This document shows positions 17,817 to 26,886 of a stretch of 64,000 bases of DNA, piece after piece. Position numbers and translations under genes: made by a program. Source of the DNA: Novimethylophilus kurashikiensis (GTDB lineage: Bacteria; Pseudomonadota; Gammaproteobacteria; Burkholderiales; Methylophilaceae); NCBI RefSeq assembly GCF_003112435.1, contig NZ_BDOQ01000021.1:1-64000 (forward strand), in the 5' to 3' direction. A model generated the notes under the pieces. The model was given only the letters and a program-made list of their open reading frames with translations. It was not told the DNA's origin and did not search any database. Position 1 is the first letter of the stretch. Each line of letters opens with the position of its first letter.

Positions 17817-18938
17817 ATGAAAATCGGCGTCCCCAAGGAAATCAAAGTCCGTGAATACCGGGTAGGTTTGGTCCCCGCCAACGTGCATGAAATCGTCAAG
17901 CGCGGTCATGCGGTTTGGGTAGAAAAGAATGCCGGCGCCGGCATCGGGGCAAGCGACGATGCATACCGCGCCGCGGGCGCAACGATCGTCGAGGATGCCG
18001 AAGCGATTTATGCCGCTGCCGACCTCATCGTCAAGGTCAAGGAACCCCAACGCAACGAGCGCCGCATGCTTAAGCTCGGGCAAATCCTGTTCACCTACCT
18101 GCACCTCGCCCCCGATCCGGATCAAACGCGCGATCTTGTCACTTCGGGCGCCACCTGTATCGGTTATGAGACCGTCACCTCGCCCCATGGCGGCTTGCCA
18201 CTGCTGGCCCCCATGTCCGAAGTGGCTGGGCGACTCGCAGTACAAGCCGGGGCCTATTTCCTGGAAGAAGCCCACGGCGGACGTGGCATCTTGCTGGGCG
18301 GCGTTCCCGGTGTAGCGCCTGCCAAAGTCGTTATCCTGGGTGGCGGCGTAGTCGGAGCGCAAGCAGCGGATGTTGCCCTCGGCATGGGGGCAGACGTCTG
18401 CGTTCTCGACCGCAACCTCGACGTATTACGACGCTTGCAGCAGCAATTCGGCCATTCGCTGAAGACCGTCTTTTCCACCCACAACACCATCACGCAGCAT
18501 TGCTGCGAGGCCGACCTCGTCATCGGCAGCATCCTCGTTCCAGGCGCCGAAGCCCCCAAGCTCATCAGCAGGGAAACAGTAAAACAAATGCAACCCGGCA
18601 GCGTCATCGTCGACGTCGCCATTGACCAAGGCGGCTGCTGCGAAACTTCCCGCCCCACCACCCACGACGCACCGACTTACATCGTGGACGGCGTCATCCA
18701 CTACTGCGTCGCCAACATGCCCGGCTCAGTCCCCCGCACCTCCACCTACGCCCTTAACAACGCCACGCTACCCTATGTACTAGCTTTGGCGGACAAGGGC
18801 TTGCACGCCCTAAGGGACGATCCATTCCTAAGGGAAGGTTTGAATGTGTATCGAGGAAAGGTCACAAACCGAGCCGTTGCAGAAGCCTTGGGGTATGGGT
18901 TTGAGGATGCGCTAACGGCGTTGGATGCCATTGAGTAA
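17817..18938 (+). CDS. ald: Alanine dehydrogenase
   Basis: NAD-dependent enzyme that converts L-alanine to pyruvate and ammonia. The 373 residues start with the family signature [20 protein letters not shown], contain the catalytic lysine/histidine region FTYLHLAPD, and the NAD-binding loop [33 protein letters not shown] is also typical. AGGAG is eight bases before the ATG. Its promoter must lie between it and the divergent histidine kinase gene (about 95 bases). Confidence 0.95.
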   Translation: MKIGVPKEIKVREYRVGLVPANVHEIVKRGHAVWVEKNAGAGIGASDDAYRAAGATIVEDAEAIYAAADLIVKVKEPQRNERRMLKLGQILFTYLHLAPDPDQTRDLVTSGATCIGYETVTSPHGGLPLLAPMSEVAGRLAVQAGAYFLEEAHGGRGILLGGVPGVAPAKVVILGGGVVGAQAADVALGMGADVCVLDRNLDVLRRLQQQFGHSLKTVFSTHNTITQHCCEADLVIGSILVPGAEAPKLISRETVKQMQPGSVIVDVAIDQGGCCETSRPTTHDAPTYIVDGVIHYCVANMPGSVPRTSTYALNNATLPYVLALADKGLHALRDDPFLREGLNVYRGKVTNRAVAEALGYGFEDALTALDAIE

Positions 18939-19396
18939 AAAGCTGGGTTCGATCCCGAAATAGCGAACAGCCAAAGCTCTCGGCCTCTAATTTTAAGAGA
19001 TCCTCGCTGTCGCAAGTGAAAGGCCCCCATTCCCCCTCGACGTCCCGCCGAGCAGCACAGCCAAGTCGGGAGCAGTCGGCGAGGACTGTCTGAGGGCTGC
19101 AAGCCCGAGTTCCGCAGCCGCCCGGCTTGGCGCGCAGCGCAGGGAAGCCCGAAGGACCGGGGCGTGGGGATGTCTTTTCCTTTGGTTACTTTCGTTTGGA
19201 CAAGCAAACGAAAGTAACTCGGCTGTCGGCCGAGACCGACGGTTTTAATACCATTTCAAATTCATCAACAATGAAACTAGCTTTGATGCAAGCGAGGCCC
19301 CCTGCGCTACATACCTAGCTCCTGAGGTGACGGAGCCAGGTAAGGCAAAAAGAACCGTATTGCCTCCCCATCCCGACATCGACTATAGTGCCGACC
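18939..19396. other. Intergenic region with dispersed repeat copy 1
   Basis: About 460 bases without a credible gene, largely filled by the repeat described separately. Open frames across it in reverse are translations of the repeat. No clear terminator follows ald. Confidence 0.6.
19040..19235 (+). repeat. Dispersed intergenic repeat, copy 1
   Basis: About 195 bases that match the stretch at 29513-29705 at roughly 80 percent by eye, same orientation. Shared blocks include GAGCAGCACAGCCAAG, GGCGAGGACTGT, AGTTCCGCAGCCGCCCGGCT and CTTTTCCTTTGGTTAC. It ends in a perfect 14-bp inverted repeat at 19185-19218 (arms GTTACTTTCGTTTG and CAAACGAAAGTAAC) with the six-base loop GACAAG. It is probably a REP-like, non-coding family. 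Confidence 0.8.
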
Positions 19397-19585
19397 ATGA
19401 TCGAAATTAAACAAACCAGCGAAAAACAGTACGAAGTCTACGACCAAACCGGCACGCTCCGTGGCTTGATTGTGGAAAGCGTGGGCTTCTGGGTCGTGCA
19501 GTTGGGCTACAACACGGCCAAGGCTTGTGAAAGCTACGAACGTGCCGTGTTCCTGGCCAAGGAACACTGCGAGTGTCAGGAATGA
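19397..19585 (+). CDS. Small hypothetical protein (62 residues)
   Basis: Unrecognised small acidic protein. The ATG at 19397 is preferred over a GTG nine bases earlier. It has the pattern MIEIKQTSEKQYEVYDQTG, a GFWVVQLGYN core and a CECQE C terminus, suggesting a compact beta-rich fold. No strong Shine-Dalgarno is seen. The tail overlaps the convergent small gene at 19576-19722 by ten bases. Function unknown. Confidence 0.5.
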   Translation: MIEIKQTSEKQYEVYDQTGTLRGLIVESVGFWVVQLGYNTAKACESYERAVFLAKEHCECQE

Positions 19586-19722
19586 CGCAGTCGCGCATTC
19601 CTCGTCAGCGGTAACTCATCCGCTAATCTAAAATTCTTAACTTGGAATTCTGATTCCAAGTTCTTCAAAGCATCAAAACCGTCGGCCTTAACCGCGCCCT
19701 CTGCCTGCCCCAAGTTCGTCAT
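19576..19722 (-). CDS. Small hypothetical protein (48 residues)
   Basis: Begins at the ATG at 19722 with a strong CAGGAG seven bases upstream, which is the main reason to accept it. The sequence starts MTNLGQAEGAVKADGFDALK and is charged, without a membrane segment. It runs convergently into the 62-residue gene, overlapping its last ten bases. No family recognised. Confidence 0.45.
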   Translation of the reverse strand: MTNLGQAEGAVKADGFDALKNLESEFQVKNFRLADELPLTRNARLRHS

Positions 19723-19830
19723 AAGTAACTCCTGGCAATGGAATTTCCCGTCAGCATTGCCGTCATAGCCTAGCAAGCATGCTATAGTGCGCACCGCTTT
19801 GATTTCATAGAATTAAACAGGTGTTCCCCC

Positions 19831-21753
19831 ATGACTGACAGTCGCCGCCATCTCGAACTGCTCGCTCCTGCCCGCAATGCCGATATCGGCATCGAAGCGG
19901 TGAATCACGGTGCGGATGCGGTGTATATCGGCGGGCCGTCATTCGGGGCGCGAGCCGGGGCAGGAAACGAGATCGGCGATATCGCTCGCTTGGTGGAACA
20001 TGCTCACAAGTTCAACGCCAAAATCTTTGTCACGCTCAACACCATCCTGCACGACAACGAGCTGGATGCCGCACACGCCCTGGTGTGGCAGATTTACGAA
20101 GCCGGTGCCGATGCGCTCATCGTGCAGGACATGGGGCTGCTTGAGATGGACCTGCCGCCAATTCAACTGCATGCCAGCACCCAGACGGACATTCGGACGG
20201 TAGAAAAGGCAGCGTTCCTCGACCAGGTCGGTTTTTCGCAGATCGTATTGGCGCGTGAACTGGACTTGCCGACGATCAAGAAAATCGCCGGTGCGACCAC
20301 CTGCAATCTGGAGTTCTTCATCCACGGCGCGCTGTGCGTGGCCTTTAGCGGCCAGTGTTTCATCAGCCACGCCCATACCGGCCGCAGCGCCAACCGCGGC
20401 GAATGCTCGCAGGCTTGCCGCCTGCCCTACACGCTGGAGGATTCGCAAGGACGCATCCTCGCCAACGACAAGCATCTGTTGTCGGTCAAAGACAACGACC
20501 AGAGCGCCAACCTGCGCGCCTTGATCGACGCCGGCATCAGCTCGTTCAAGATCGAGGGGCGTTACAAGGACGCAGCCTACGTCAAGAACGCCACGGCGCA
20601 TTATCGCCAGCTCCTGGATGAAATTCTGGAAGACTTGCCCGGCTACGGCCGCAGTTCCAGCGGCAAAAGCACCTACACCTTCACGCCCCAGCCGGAAAAA
20701 ACTTTCAATCGCAGCGCGACGGATTACTTCGTCAATGGCCGTCAGGCCGGTATCGGCGCGTTCGATACACCCAAGTTCGCGGGCGAGGAAATCGGCCGCG
20801 TCACCAAGGTGGGCAAGGATTTCATCGAGGTCGAAACCGCCGTGGAGCTGCATAACGGCGACGGCATCAGCTTTTTCGACAGCCACAAGGAACTGGTCGG
20901 CCTGCGCATCAACACCGTCGAGAACAATCGCATCCGCCCGGACGAAATGCCGGCCGACGTACGGCGGGGCATGACCGTCTACCGCAATCGCGACCACGCT
21001 TTCCTGCGCTTGCTGGAAAAACCCTCAGCCGAGCGCAAGATCGGTGTGTCCGTGCGTTTTTTCGAGACTCCGCAGGGCTATACGCTCATGCTCACCGATG
21101 AGGATGGTTATGTGGGGATGGCGGAACTCGTTCAGGATAAGCAGCCCGCGCAGAATGCAGAACGCGCTGAATCAGGCTTGCGCGAAGGTCTCGCCAAGCT
21201 GGGCAACACAGATTTCGTCGCCGAAGAAGTTACCCTGGACTGGACTCAACCCTGGTTCATCCCCGCGTCTGGCATCAATGCGCTACGCCGCGAAGCGGTA
21301 AAGAGCTTGCAGACCGCACGCCAGTCGGCCTATCAGCGCCCGCAGCGTCGCGAGCCGGTCGAACCACCGGTGGCCTATCCGGAAGAAACCCTGGATTACC
21401 TCGCCAATGTTTACAACCAGAAGGCGCGCGACTTCTACGCCAAGCACGGCGTGAAAGCCATCGCCGCCGCATACGAGGCCAACGAGGAACAGGGCGAAGT
21501 CTCGCTCATGATCACCAAGCACTGCCTGCGCTACAGCTTCGCCATGTGCCCAAAGGAAGCCAAGGGCGTGATCGGTGTACAAGGGACGATTACCGCTGAG
21601 CCGATGACGCTGGTCAACGGCAAAGAGCGGCTGACCTTGCGCTTCGATTGCAAGAAGTGCGAAATGCACGTGATGGGAAAAATCCGTAAATCAGTACTGC
21701 AAATGCCGCAACCGCAGCCGATGCAGTTCTTTTCCAAGCGGCCTAGCGCATAG
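19831..21753 (+). CDS. rlhA: U32-family 23S rRNA C2501 hydroxylase (RlhA)
   Basis: 640-residue member of the peptidase U32 family. Its length and motifs match E. coli RlhA (formerly YdcP, about 650 residues), which makes 5-hydroxycytidine at C2501 of 23S rRNA, rather than the shorter tRNA enzyme TrhP. Evidence: NHGADAVYIGGPSFGARA, LIVQDMGLLEMDLPPIQLHA, EFFIHGALCVAFSGQCF, SANRGECSQACRLPY with its clustered cysteines, and a C-terminal domain with FDCKKCEMHVMGKI. A possible promoter lies at 19757-19788 (TTGCCG then TATAGT, long spacing), and AGGTG precedes the ATG. Confidence 0.9.
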   Translation: MTDSRRHLELLAPARNADIGIEAVNHGADAVYIGGPSFGARAGAGNEIGDIARLVEHAHKFNAKIFVTLNTILHDNELDAAHALVWQIYEAGADALIVQDMGLLEMDLPPIQLHASTQTDIRTVEKAAFLDQVGFSQIVLARELDLPTIKKIAGATTCNLEFFIHGALCVAFSGQCFISHAHTGRSANRGECSQACRLPYTLEDSQGRILANDKHLLSVKDNDQSANLRALIDAGISSFKIEGRYKDAAYVKNATAHYRQLLDEILEDLPGYGRSSSGKSTYTFTPQPEKTFNRSATDYFVNGRQAGIGAFDTPKFAGEEIGRVTKVGKDFIEVETAVELHNGDGISFFDSHKELVGLRINTVENNRIRPDEMPADVRRGMTVYRNRDHAFLRLLEKPSAERKIGVSVRFFETPQGYTLMLTDEDGYVGMAELVQDKQPAQNAERAESGLREGLAKLGNTDFVAEEVTLDWTQPWFIPASGINALRREAVKSLQTARQSAYQRPQRREPVEPPVAYPEETLDYLANVYNQKARDFYAKHGVKAIAAAYEANEEQGEVSLMITKHCLRYSFAMCPKEAKGVIGVQGTITAEPMTLVNGKERLTLRFDCKKCEMHVMGKIRKSVLQMPQPQPMQFFSKRPSA

Positions 21754-21786
21754 CCGTCAGCCGCTACTGATCCATCGTTCCCTGAT

Positions 21787-21842
21787 CCCGCTTTTATCGA
21801 GTTGCAGCGCAATCGGCGTGCAACTGGTATAACAGAAGCGGG
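21787..21842. other. Nested stem-loop between rlhA and the ABC exporter gene
   Basis: Outer arms CCCGCTT (21787-21793) and AAGCGGG (21836-21842) enclose inner arms AGTTGCA (21800-21806) and TGCAACT (21819-21825). There is no T tract after it, so it does not look like a simple terminator. It ends about 27 bases before the exporter ATG. Confidence 0.45.
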
Positions 21843-21868
21843 TCATATCGCTTTTGCCGAGTCGCATC

Positions 21869-23728
21869 ATGCTCCACTGGTTCGAAAATATTCTCTCGCC
21901 TTTTCCCGACACGCCGATCTCTCCGCCGCCGCGTCGTTTCTTCGCCTTCGTTTGGGCGTGCACCGAAGGGCTGCGCGTTTACCTGTTCGCGATGACGCTG
22001 CTCACCATGGTGATTGGGGCGTTCGAGGCATTGCTGTTCGCGATGATGGGCAAGATCGTGGATCGTCTGTCGCAGGTGTCGCCATCGCTGTTGTGGTCAC
22101 AGGAGCACACGCACCTGATCCTGCTCGCCGTTATTTTGATGCTGAGTACCGGCCTGGTGAGCTTGCATACCTTTATCAAGCACCAGACGCTGGCGGGCAA
22201 CTTCCCTATGCGGCTGCGCTGGAACTTCCATCGGCTGATGCTGAGCCAGAGCATGGATTTTTTCCAGGACGAATTCGCAGGTCGCGTCTCCGCCAAGGTC
22301 ATGCAAACAGCGCTGGCAGTACGTGAGATGTGGTTCATCCTGGCAGACATCATGGTCTACGTGACCATTTATTTTGCGACCCTGGTTGGCGTAGTGGGCA
22401 GTTTCCACCCTTGGATGATGCTGCCGTTCATGGGCTGGCTCGCGTGTTATAGCGTCTCGTTGGTGTACTTCATTCCGCGGCTGAGCGAAGTCTCTCAATC
22501 CCAGGCCGACGCCCGGGCGATGATGACAGGCCGCATCACCGACGCCTACGCCAACATCGCTACTGTCAAATTGTTTTCCCACGCCGGGCGCGAAGCTGGC
22601 TATGCTAAATCGGCGATGCAGGATTTCGTCGGCGTGGTGCACAAGCAAATGCGCTACGTAAGCGCCGTGGAAATCCTCAATCATTTCCTCAACATGACCT
22701 TGATCGTCCTGAGCGGCGGCGCGGCGCTCTGGCTATGGGCGCATGGCGAAGTGGGCGCCGGTGGGGTGGCGGCGGTCACGGCGATGGCCTTGCGGCTCAA
22801 CGGGATTTCGCACTGGGTCATGTGGGAGATGACATCCCTCTTCGAACAGGTCGGTACGGTGCAGGACGGTATCAACACCCTCTCGCTCGCCCATACCGTT
22901 CAAGATAAACCGGACGCCCAGCCTTTGACGGTCACGCGCGGCGAAATCCGCTTCGAACAAGTCGGATTCGCCTATACCGGCGCGCAGCGCGTGCTCGACC
23001 ATTTTTCGCTGACCATCCGCCCCGGCGAGAAAATCGGCCTGGTCGGCCGTTCCGGCGCGGGCAAGTCCACCATCGTCAACCTGCTGCTGCGGTTCTACGA
23101 CTTGCAGGAAGGCCGCATTCTCATCGACGGCCAGGACATCGTCCTTGTGAAACAAGATAGCCTACGCGCCAATATCGGCATGGTGACGCAGGATACTTCC
23201 CTGCTGCATCGCTCGGTGCGCGAAAACATTCTCTACGGCAAGCCCGACGCGACGGACGAGGAAATGCGCTCTGCCGCGCTACGCGCCGAAGCCCACGGCT
23301 TCGTCGAAACCCTGCGCGACCCACTGGGAAATACCGGCTACGAGGCCCATGTGGGCGAACGCGGCGTCAAACTTTCCGGCGGCCAACGCCAGCGCATCGC
23401 CATCGCCCGCGTCATGCTGAAGGACGCGCCGATCCTGCTGTTGGACGAAGCCACCAGCGCGCTCGATTCTGAGGTGGAAGCCGCCATCCAGGGCAGCTTG
23501 TACCAGCTCATGGAAGGCAAGACCGTGGTGGCGATCGCGCATCGGCTTTCCACCATCGCCGCCATGGACAGGCTCATCGTGCTGGATAAGGGACGCATCG
23601 TCGAAGAAGGCGACCATGCCACGCTGCTGCGCAAAGGCGGCCTCTATGCCCGGCTGTGGGCGCACCAGAGCGGCGGTTTCCTGGGAGAAGACCTGGACGA
23701 ACAGGAGGTGGAAGAAATTTCGTCCTGA
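21869..23728 (+). CDS. ABC exporter, fused permease and ATPase
   Basis: 619-residue half-transporter: about six transmembrane helices in the first 330 residues, then a nucleotide-binding domain with Walker A GRSGAGKSTIVNLLL, the LSGGQRQRIAIARVML signature, Walker B ILLLDEATSALD and the H-loop IAHRLSTIA. The ATG at 21869 is chosen over a TTG 15 bases upstream. It resembles MsbA/MDR-type and heavy-metal-type exporters; the substrate cannot be read from sequence. It ends two bases before a convergent DUF2325 gene. Confidence 0.9.
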   Translation: MLHWFENILSPFPDTPISPPPRRFFAFVWACTEGLRVYLFAMTLLTMVIGAFEALLFAMMGKIVDRLSQVSPSLLWSQEHTHLILLAVILMLSTGLVSLHTFIKHQTLAGNFPMRLRWNFHRLMLSQSMDFFQDEFAGRVSAKVMQTALAVREMWFILADIMVYVTIYFATLVGVVGSFHPWMMLPFMGWLACYSVSLVYFIPRLSEVSQSQADARAMMTGRITDAYANIATVKLFSHAGREAGYAKSAMQDFVGVVHKQMRYVSAVEILNHFLNMTLIVLSGGAALWLWAHGEVGAGGVAAVTAMALRLNGISHWVMWEMTSLFEQVGTVQDGINTLSLAHTVQDKPDAQPLTVTRGEIRFEQVGFAYTGAQRVLDHFSLTIRPGEKIGLVGRSGAGKSTIVNLLLRFYDLQEGRILIDGQDIVLVKQDSLRANIGMVTQDTSLLHRSVRENILYGKPDATDEEMRSAALRAEAHGFVETLRDPLGNTGYEAHVGERGVKLSGGQRQRIAIARVMLKDAPILLLDEATSALDSEVEAAIQGSLYQLMEGKTVVAIAHRLSTIAAMDRLIVLDKGRIVEEGDHATLLRKGGLYARLWAHQSGGFLGEDLDEQEVEEISS

Positions 23729-23730
23729 CA

Positions 23731-24033
23731 TCAGGCAACCAGGCGCTTGTCTTCCGCCAGCCTTGCCAGCGCGGCTGATAAATTCCCGCCGTTGCCTCGC
23801 ACGTACACCACCCGCACGCCTTGCCTTTCCGCCGTGCGTTTCACCTTGCCGGCTACCGAATGATTGACCCAGTCGGTCATCATGACGACCACACCGGTGT
23901 CGCGAGGAATGGCCTGCCTCGCGTCGCCGGGCTTGCGACCGCCCCAATGGGTAATCTGGTCAATGCCGAAACTATGCAAAGTCTGCTTGATGGCGGTGAC
24001 GTAATCGCCGCCGACAATGAGTGCTGCGGTCAT
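23731..24033 (-). CDS. DUF2325 domain protein
   Basis: 100-residue protein made up of a single DUF2325 domain: TAALIVGGDYVTAIKQTL, ITHWGGRK, a VVVMMTDWVNHSVAGKVK core and VVYVRGNGG. The fold is thought to be Rossmann-like and its function is not known. Cysteines often seen in other members are absent. It is downstream of sbp on the same strand, after sbp's terminator, so probably an independent unit. Confidence 0.8.
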   Translation of the reverse strand: MTAALIVGGDYVTAIKQTLHSFGIDQITHWGGRKPGDARQAIPRDTGVVVMMTDWVNHSVAGKVKRTAERQGVRVVYVRGNGGNLSAALARLAEDKRLVA

Positions 24034-24090
24034 GTCGATATTCCCTTCACGGCTACCTTTTCATTTCTCAACCCGCCCATGCGGACTCAG

Positions 24091-24118
24091 AAATGAAAAG
24101 GGGCCAATCGGCCCCTTC
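24091..24118 (-). terminator. Rho-independent terminator of sbp
   Basis: Stem AAGGGGCC/GGCCCCTT (24098-24105 and 24110-24117) with a four-base loop, followed on the minus strand by TTCATTT. It lies just after the sbp stop. Confidence 0.75.
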
Positions 24119-24123
24119 CCTGC

Positions 24124-25131
24124 TTACTTCGCGTAAATCTGGTCGAACACGCCGCCATCGGCAAAGTGCGTCTTCTGGGCTTTTTGCCAGCCGCCGAACA
24201 CGTCGTCGATGGTGATCAGGTTAACCTTGGGAAACTGCTTCTCGTACTTCTTGGCCACAGATTCGAGACGTGGACGGTAGAAGTTCTTGGCAGCGATTTC
24301 CTGGCCTTCCTCGCTGTAGAGATAGTTCACGTAGGCTTCCGCCACTGCACGAGTCTTGCGCTTGTCGACCACCTTGTCGACGATGGAAACGGGCGGCTCT
24401 GCCAGGATGGAAAGCGAAGGCACCACGATCTCGAACTTGCCCGGATCTTCCTTTAGCGCCAGGAACGCTTCATTTTCCCAAGCCAGCAACACGTCGCCGA
24501 TACCGCGCTCGACGAAGGTCGTGGTCGCACCGCGAGCGCCGGAATCCAGCACCGGCACGTTCTTGTACAACTGGCTCACGAACGCCTTGGCCTTGGCTTC
24601 ATCGTTGCCGTTCTTCTTCAGCGCATAGCCCCAGGCCGCCAGGTAATTCCAGCGCGCACCGCCAGAAGTCTTGGGGTTAGGCGTGATGACCGAAACACCA
24701 GGCTTCACCACATCATCCCAATCCTTGATGTGCTTGGGATTGCCCTTGCGCACCAGGAACACGATGGTCGAGGTATACGGCGAGCTGTTGTTAGCCAAGC
24801 GCTTCTGCCAGTTGGCCGGAATCAGCTTGGCCTTTTCCGACAGGGCGTCGATGTCATAAGCCAGCGCGAGCGTCACCACGTCGGCATCCAGCCCGTCGAT
24901 GACGGAACGCGCCTGCTTGCCGGAGCCGCCGTGCGAAGCCTTCACTGTGACGTTATCGCCTGTCTTGGCTTTCCAGTACTTGGCGAAAGCCGCGTTGTAA
25001 TCCTGGTACAGCTCACGCGTCGGGTCGTATGAGACGTTGAGCAGGCTGATATCGGCGGCACGGGCTGCCACTGGGGCTGCAAAAACCAGTGCAATCAATG
25101 CTGCGCCCAACAGGGAGTTAAAGGGTTTCAT
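24124..25131 (-). CDS. sbp: Sulfate/thiosulfate-binding periplasmic protein
   Basis: 335-residue solute-binding protein of the Sbp/CysP family for sulfate uptake by an ABC transporter. A signal peptide (ending APVAARAAD) precedes the conserved [35 protein letters not shown] with the anion-binding serine and glycine, and [25 protein letters not shown] stands seven bases before the ATG. The permease and ATPase genes (cysTWA) are not in view. The porin gene 27 bases upstream may supply the outer-membrane step. Confidence 0.92.
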   Translation of the reverse strand: MKPFNSLLGAALIALVFAAPVAARAADISLLNVSYDPTRELYQDYNAAFAKYWKAKTGDNVTVKASHGGSGKQARSVIDGLDADVVTLALAYDIDALSEKAKLIPANWQKRLANNSSPYTSTIVFLVRKGNPKHIKDWDDVVKPGVSVITPNPKTSGGARWNYLAAWGYALKKNGNDEAKAKAFVSQLYKNVPVLDSGARGATTTFVERGIGDVLLAWENEAFLALKEDPGKFEIVVPSLSILAEPPVSIVDKVVDKRKTRAVAEAYVNYLYSEEGQEIAAKNFYRPRLESVAKKYEKQFPKVNLITIDDVFGGWQKAQKTHFADGGVFDQIYAK

Positions 25132-25158
25132 GCAAAATTCTCCTTGTGTATTTCCAGC

Positions 25159-26697
25159 TTAAAACGCGACTTGCAAGCGGGTAGACAAAACCTTTTCCGT
25201 CGGCCGGTCGAGGTAAGCAGACCCTGCCTTATCCGTCCAGCCACCATCGAAAGAGGTTTCCTCATAATCCAGCGCCAGCTTGATGTTCTTGTTCAGGTAC
25301 CAGTTAACGCCGCCCGCCCAAGCCGATGCTTTACGCACAGCTGCTCTCGGGTCGGCGTACGAACGCCCTTGCGTGGTAGAAGCGCTGCCAGTACCGAACG
25401 GATCGAATGCCTTATCGTCCACGTTGACTTCGCTGTAGCGCGCCACCAGTTCCCACGCACCGAGCCCCGTGCCCTTCTCAAGGTCGAAAGGACGCTTAGG
25501 CAAAGGGTTGGTATAGCCCGCGACTTCGCCCGTTAGCAACCAGGAAGCGACTATCTGCCAAGCATCGTTGTCCAGGGTATCGTGACGATGGATGTTTCCG
25601 CTGAGATTGCGGCTCACGTCCTGACTCACGCGCACGTACTCGCCCAGCAAGCCGAACGGACCATTGTAGTAATAGAACTGGGGCGACCAGCGGAGGCGCT
25701 CGCCATCGCCATAGGTACCGTCGGCAGCGCCTGCGGAAGCAGTACGGTACTTGAAGAACGTCAGTTGACCCAATGCGCTCTTGAAGCTGGGCAACAGGCT
25801 CTCGGTCGAGGTTTGCGCCGCCGTGGACGAAGCCCCCGTACCCGATCCGCGCTGGTCGCCATAAGTCGCGGCGATACCAAAGCCCAACCCTTGCAGGAAG
25901 CCCGGTTCGTTCTTGAACGGGGTAGTGAATACACGGGCCACGAAATCCTTGTCCGTGTTGTTATCGGTATCGCTGTTGGAGAAGCTATCGCTGCTGCCGC
26001 CGTCGATCACGCCGTTGAAATATCCCAGCGCATATTCGACGGTATCGTTCGCCACTTTGCCGTGTACCTGAACGCCGATATCGCGGTTGGGTACCAGATC
26101 GTTGGGTAGCGCGCGCTCGATGAACTTGCCGTCCGATTCGCCTTGGAGCCGCTCGATGCCGAACGGCGTCTTCTGCTTACCTGCTTTAAGCTGGAACCAA
26201 GGGACGAACTTGGCGTCGACATAAGCATCTTGCACTACTGTTTTGCCGCCGGCGAAATCGGACAACAGAAGAAAGTCGTACTTACCCCAAAGCGCGCCCT
26301 GCAATGCAGGACGGAACTGCTTAAGTAAAAAGGTATTGGGCGCTTGTTGGGCGGTAGCATCGGAGTTACCGCTGGCAAATCCGTCGCCCCCCGGATAGTA
26401 ACGCCCGTCGGTTTGAACCTGACCGCGCAGGCGCAGCTCGAAATTGCCGTCGACGGACTTGATGCCGAAACCCTGGTCGCTGGCGGAAACAATCGGCGTT
26501 TGATTCTTCTTGGCCGCAGCTTCTTCTTCCGCGATTTCGCTCTTGCGGTCCAGCACGCTGATCTTTTGATCCAGCTCTTGCACCAGCGCCCGCAACTTCT
26601 CCAGTTCATCGCTGTCATTCGCTAAGGCAGGCGATGTCGCCGCCAAGGCTCCCCCGCCTACGATCAGCGATGCGATGATTTTTTGTTTGAATGCCAT
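25159..26697 (-). CDS. Anion-selective porin, OprP/OprO family
   Basis: 512-residue outer-membrane porin: signal peptide (SLIVGGGALAATSPALAND), a coiled coil at residues about 28-65 (ELEKLRALVQELDQKISVL) as in trimeric OprP-type porins, then an amphipathic beta-barrel beginning FELRLRGQVQTDGRYY and ending in the terminal phenylalanine (TRLQVAF). The family usually passes phosphate or polyphosphate, but position directly upstream of sbp on the same strand suggests sulfate or another anion. Divergent from tldD with an AT-rich spacer. Confidence 0.85.
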   Translation of the reverse strand: MAFKQKIIASLIVGGGALAATSPALANDSDELEKLRALVQELDQKISVLDRKSEIAEEEAAAKKNQTPIVSASDQGFGIKSVDGNFELRLRGQVQTDGRYYPGGDGFASGNSDATAQQAPNTFLLKQFRPALQGALWGKYDFLLLSDFAGGKTVVQDAYVDAKFVPWFQLKAGKQKTPFGIERLQGESDGKFIERALPNDLVPNRDIGVQVHGKVANDTVEYALGYFNGVIDGGSSDSFSNSDTDNNTDKDFVARVFTTPFKNEPGFLQGLGFGIAATYGDQRGSGTGASSTAAQTSTESLLPSFKSALGQLTFFKYRTASAGAADGTYGDGERLRWSPQFYYYNGPFGLLGEYVRVSQDVSRNLSGNIHRHDTLDNDAWQIVASWLLTGEVAGYTNPLPKRPFDLEKGTGLGAWELVARYSEVNVDDKAFDPFGTGSASTTQGRSYADPRAAVRKASAWAGGVNWYLNKNIKLALDYEETSFDGGWTDKAGSAYLDRPTEKVLSTRLQVAF

Positions 26698-26886
26698 GTT
26701 GCTTCCCCCACCGTTCGCATTGATGTTTAAAAGTACGGAACGAACTATAGGAATTGGCCAAAATAATGTAAAAGAATTATTTTAAATAAACTTATTATTT
26801 TTAAATATATACAAACCGGGCTTGAACCCGCATGGCGGGTTAAAATGAAACCTGTTTTTAACGCAGCAGTGTTTAAGGTCGTTCCG

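Noticed and set aside
18940-18965. GGGTTCGATCCC, a tRNA T-arm look-alike after ald
   Set aside because: No acceptor, D or anticodon arm can be formed around it, and no CCA-type end follows.
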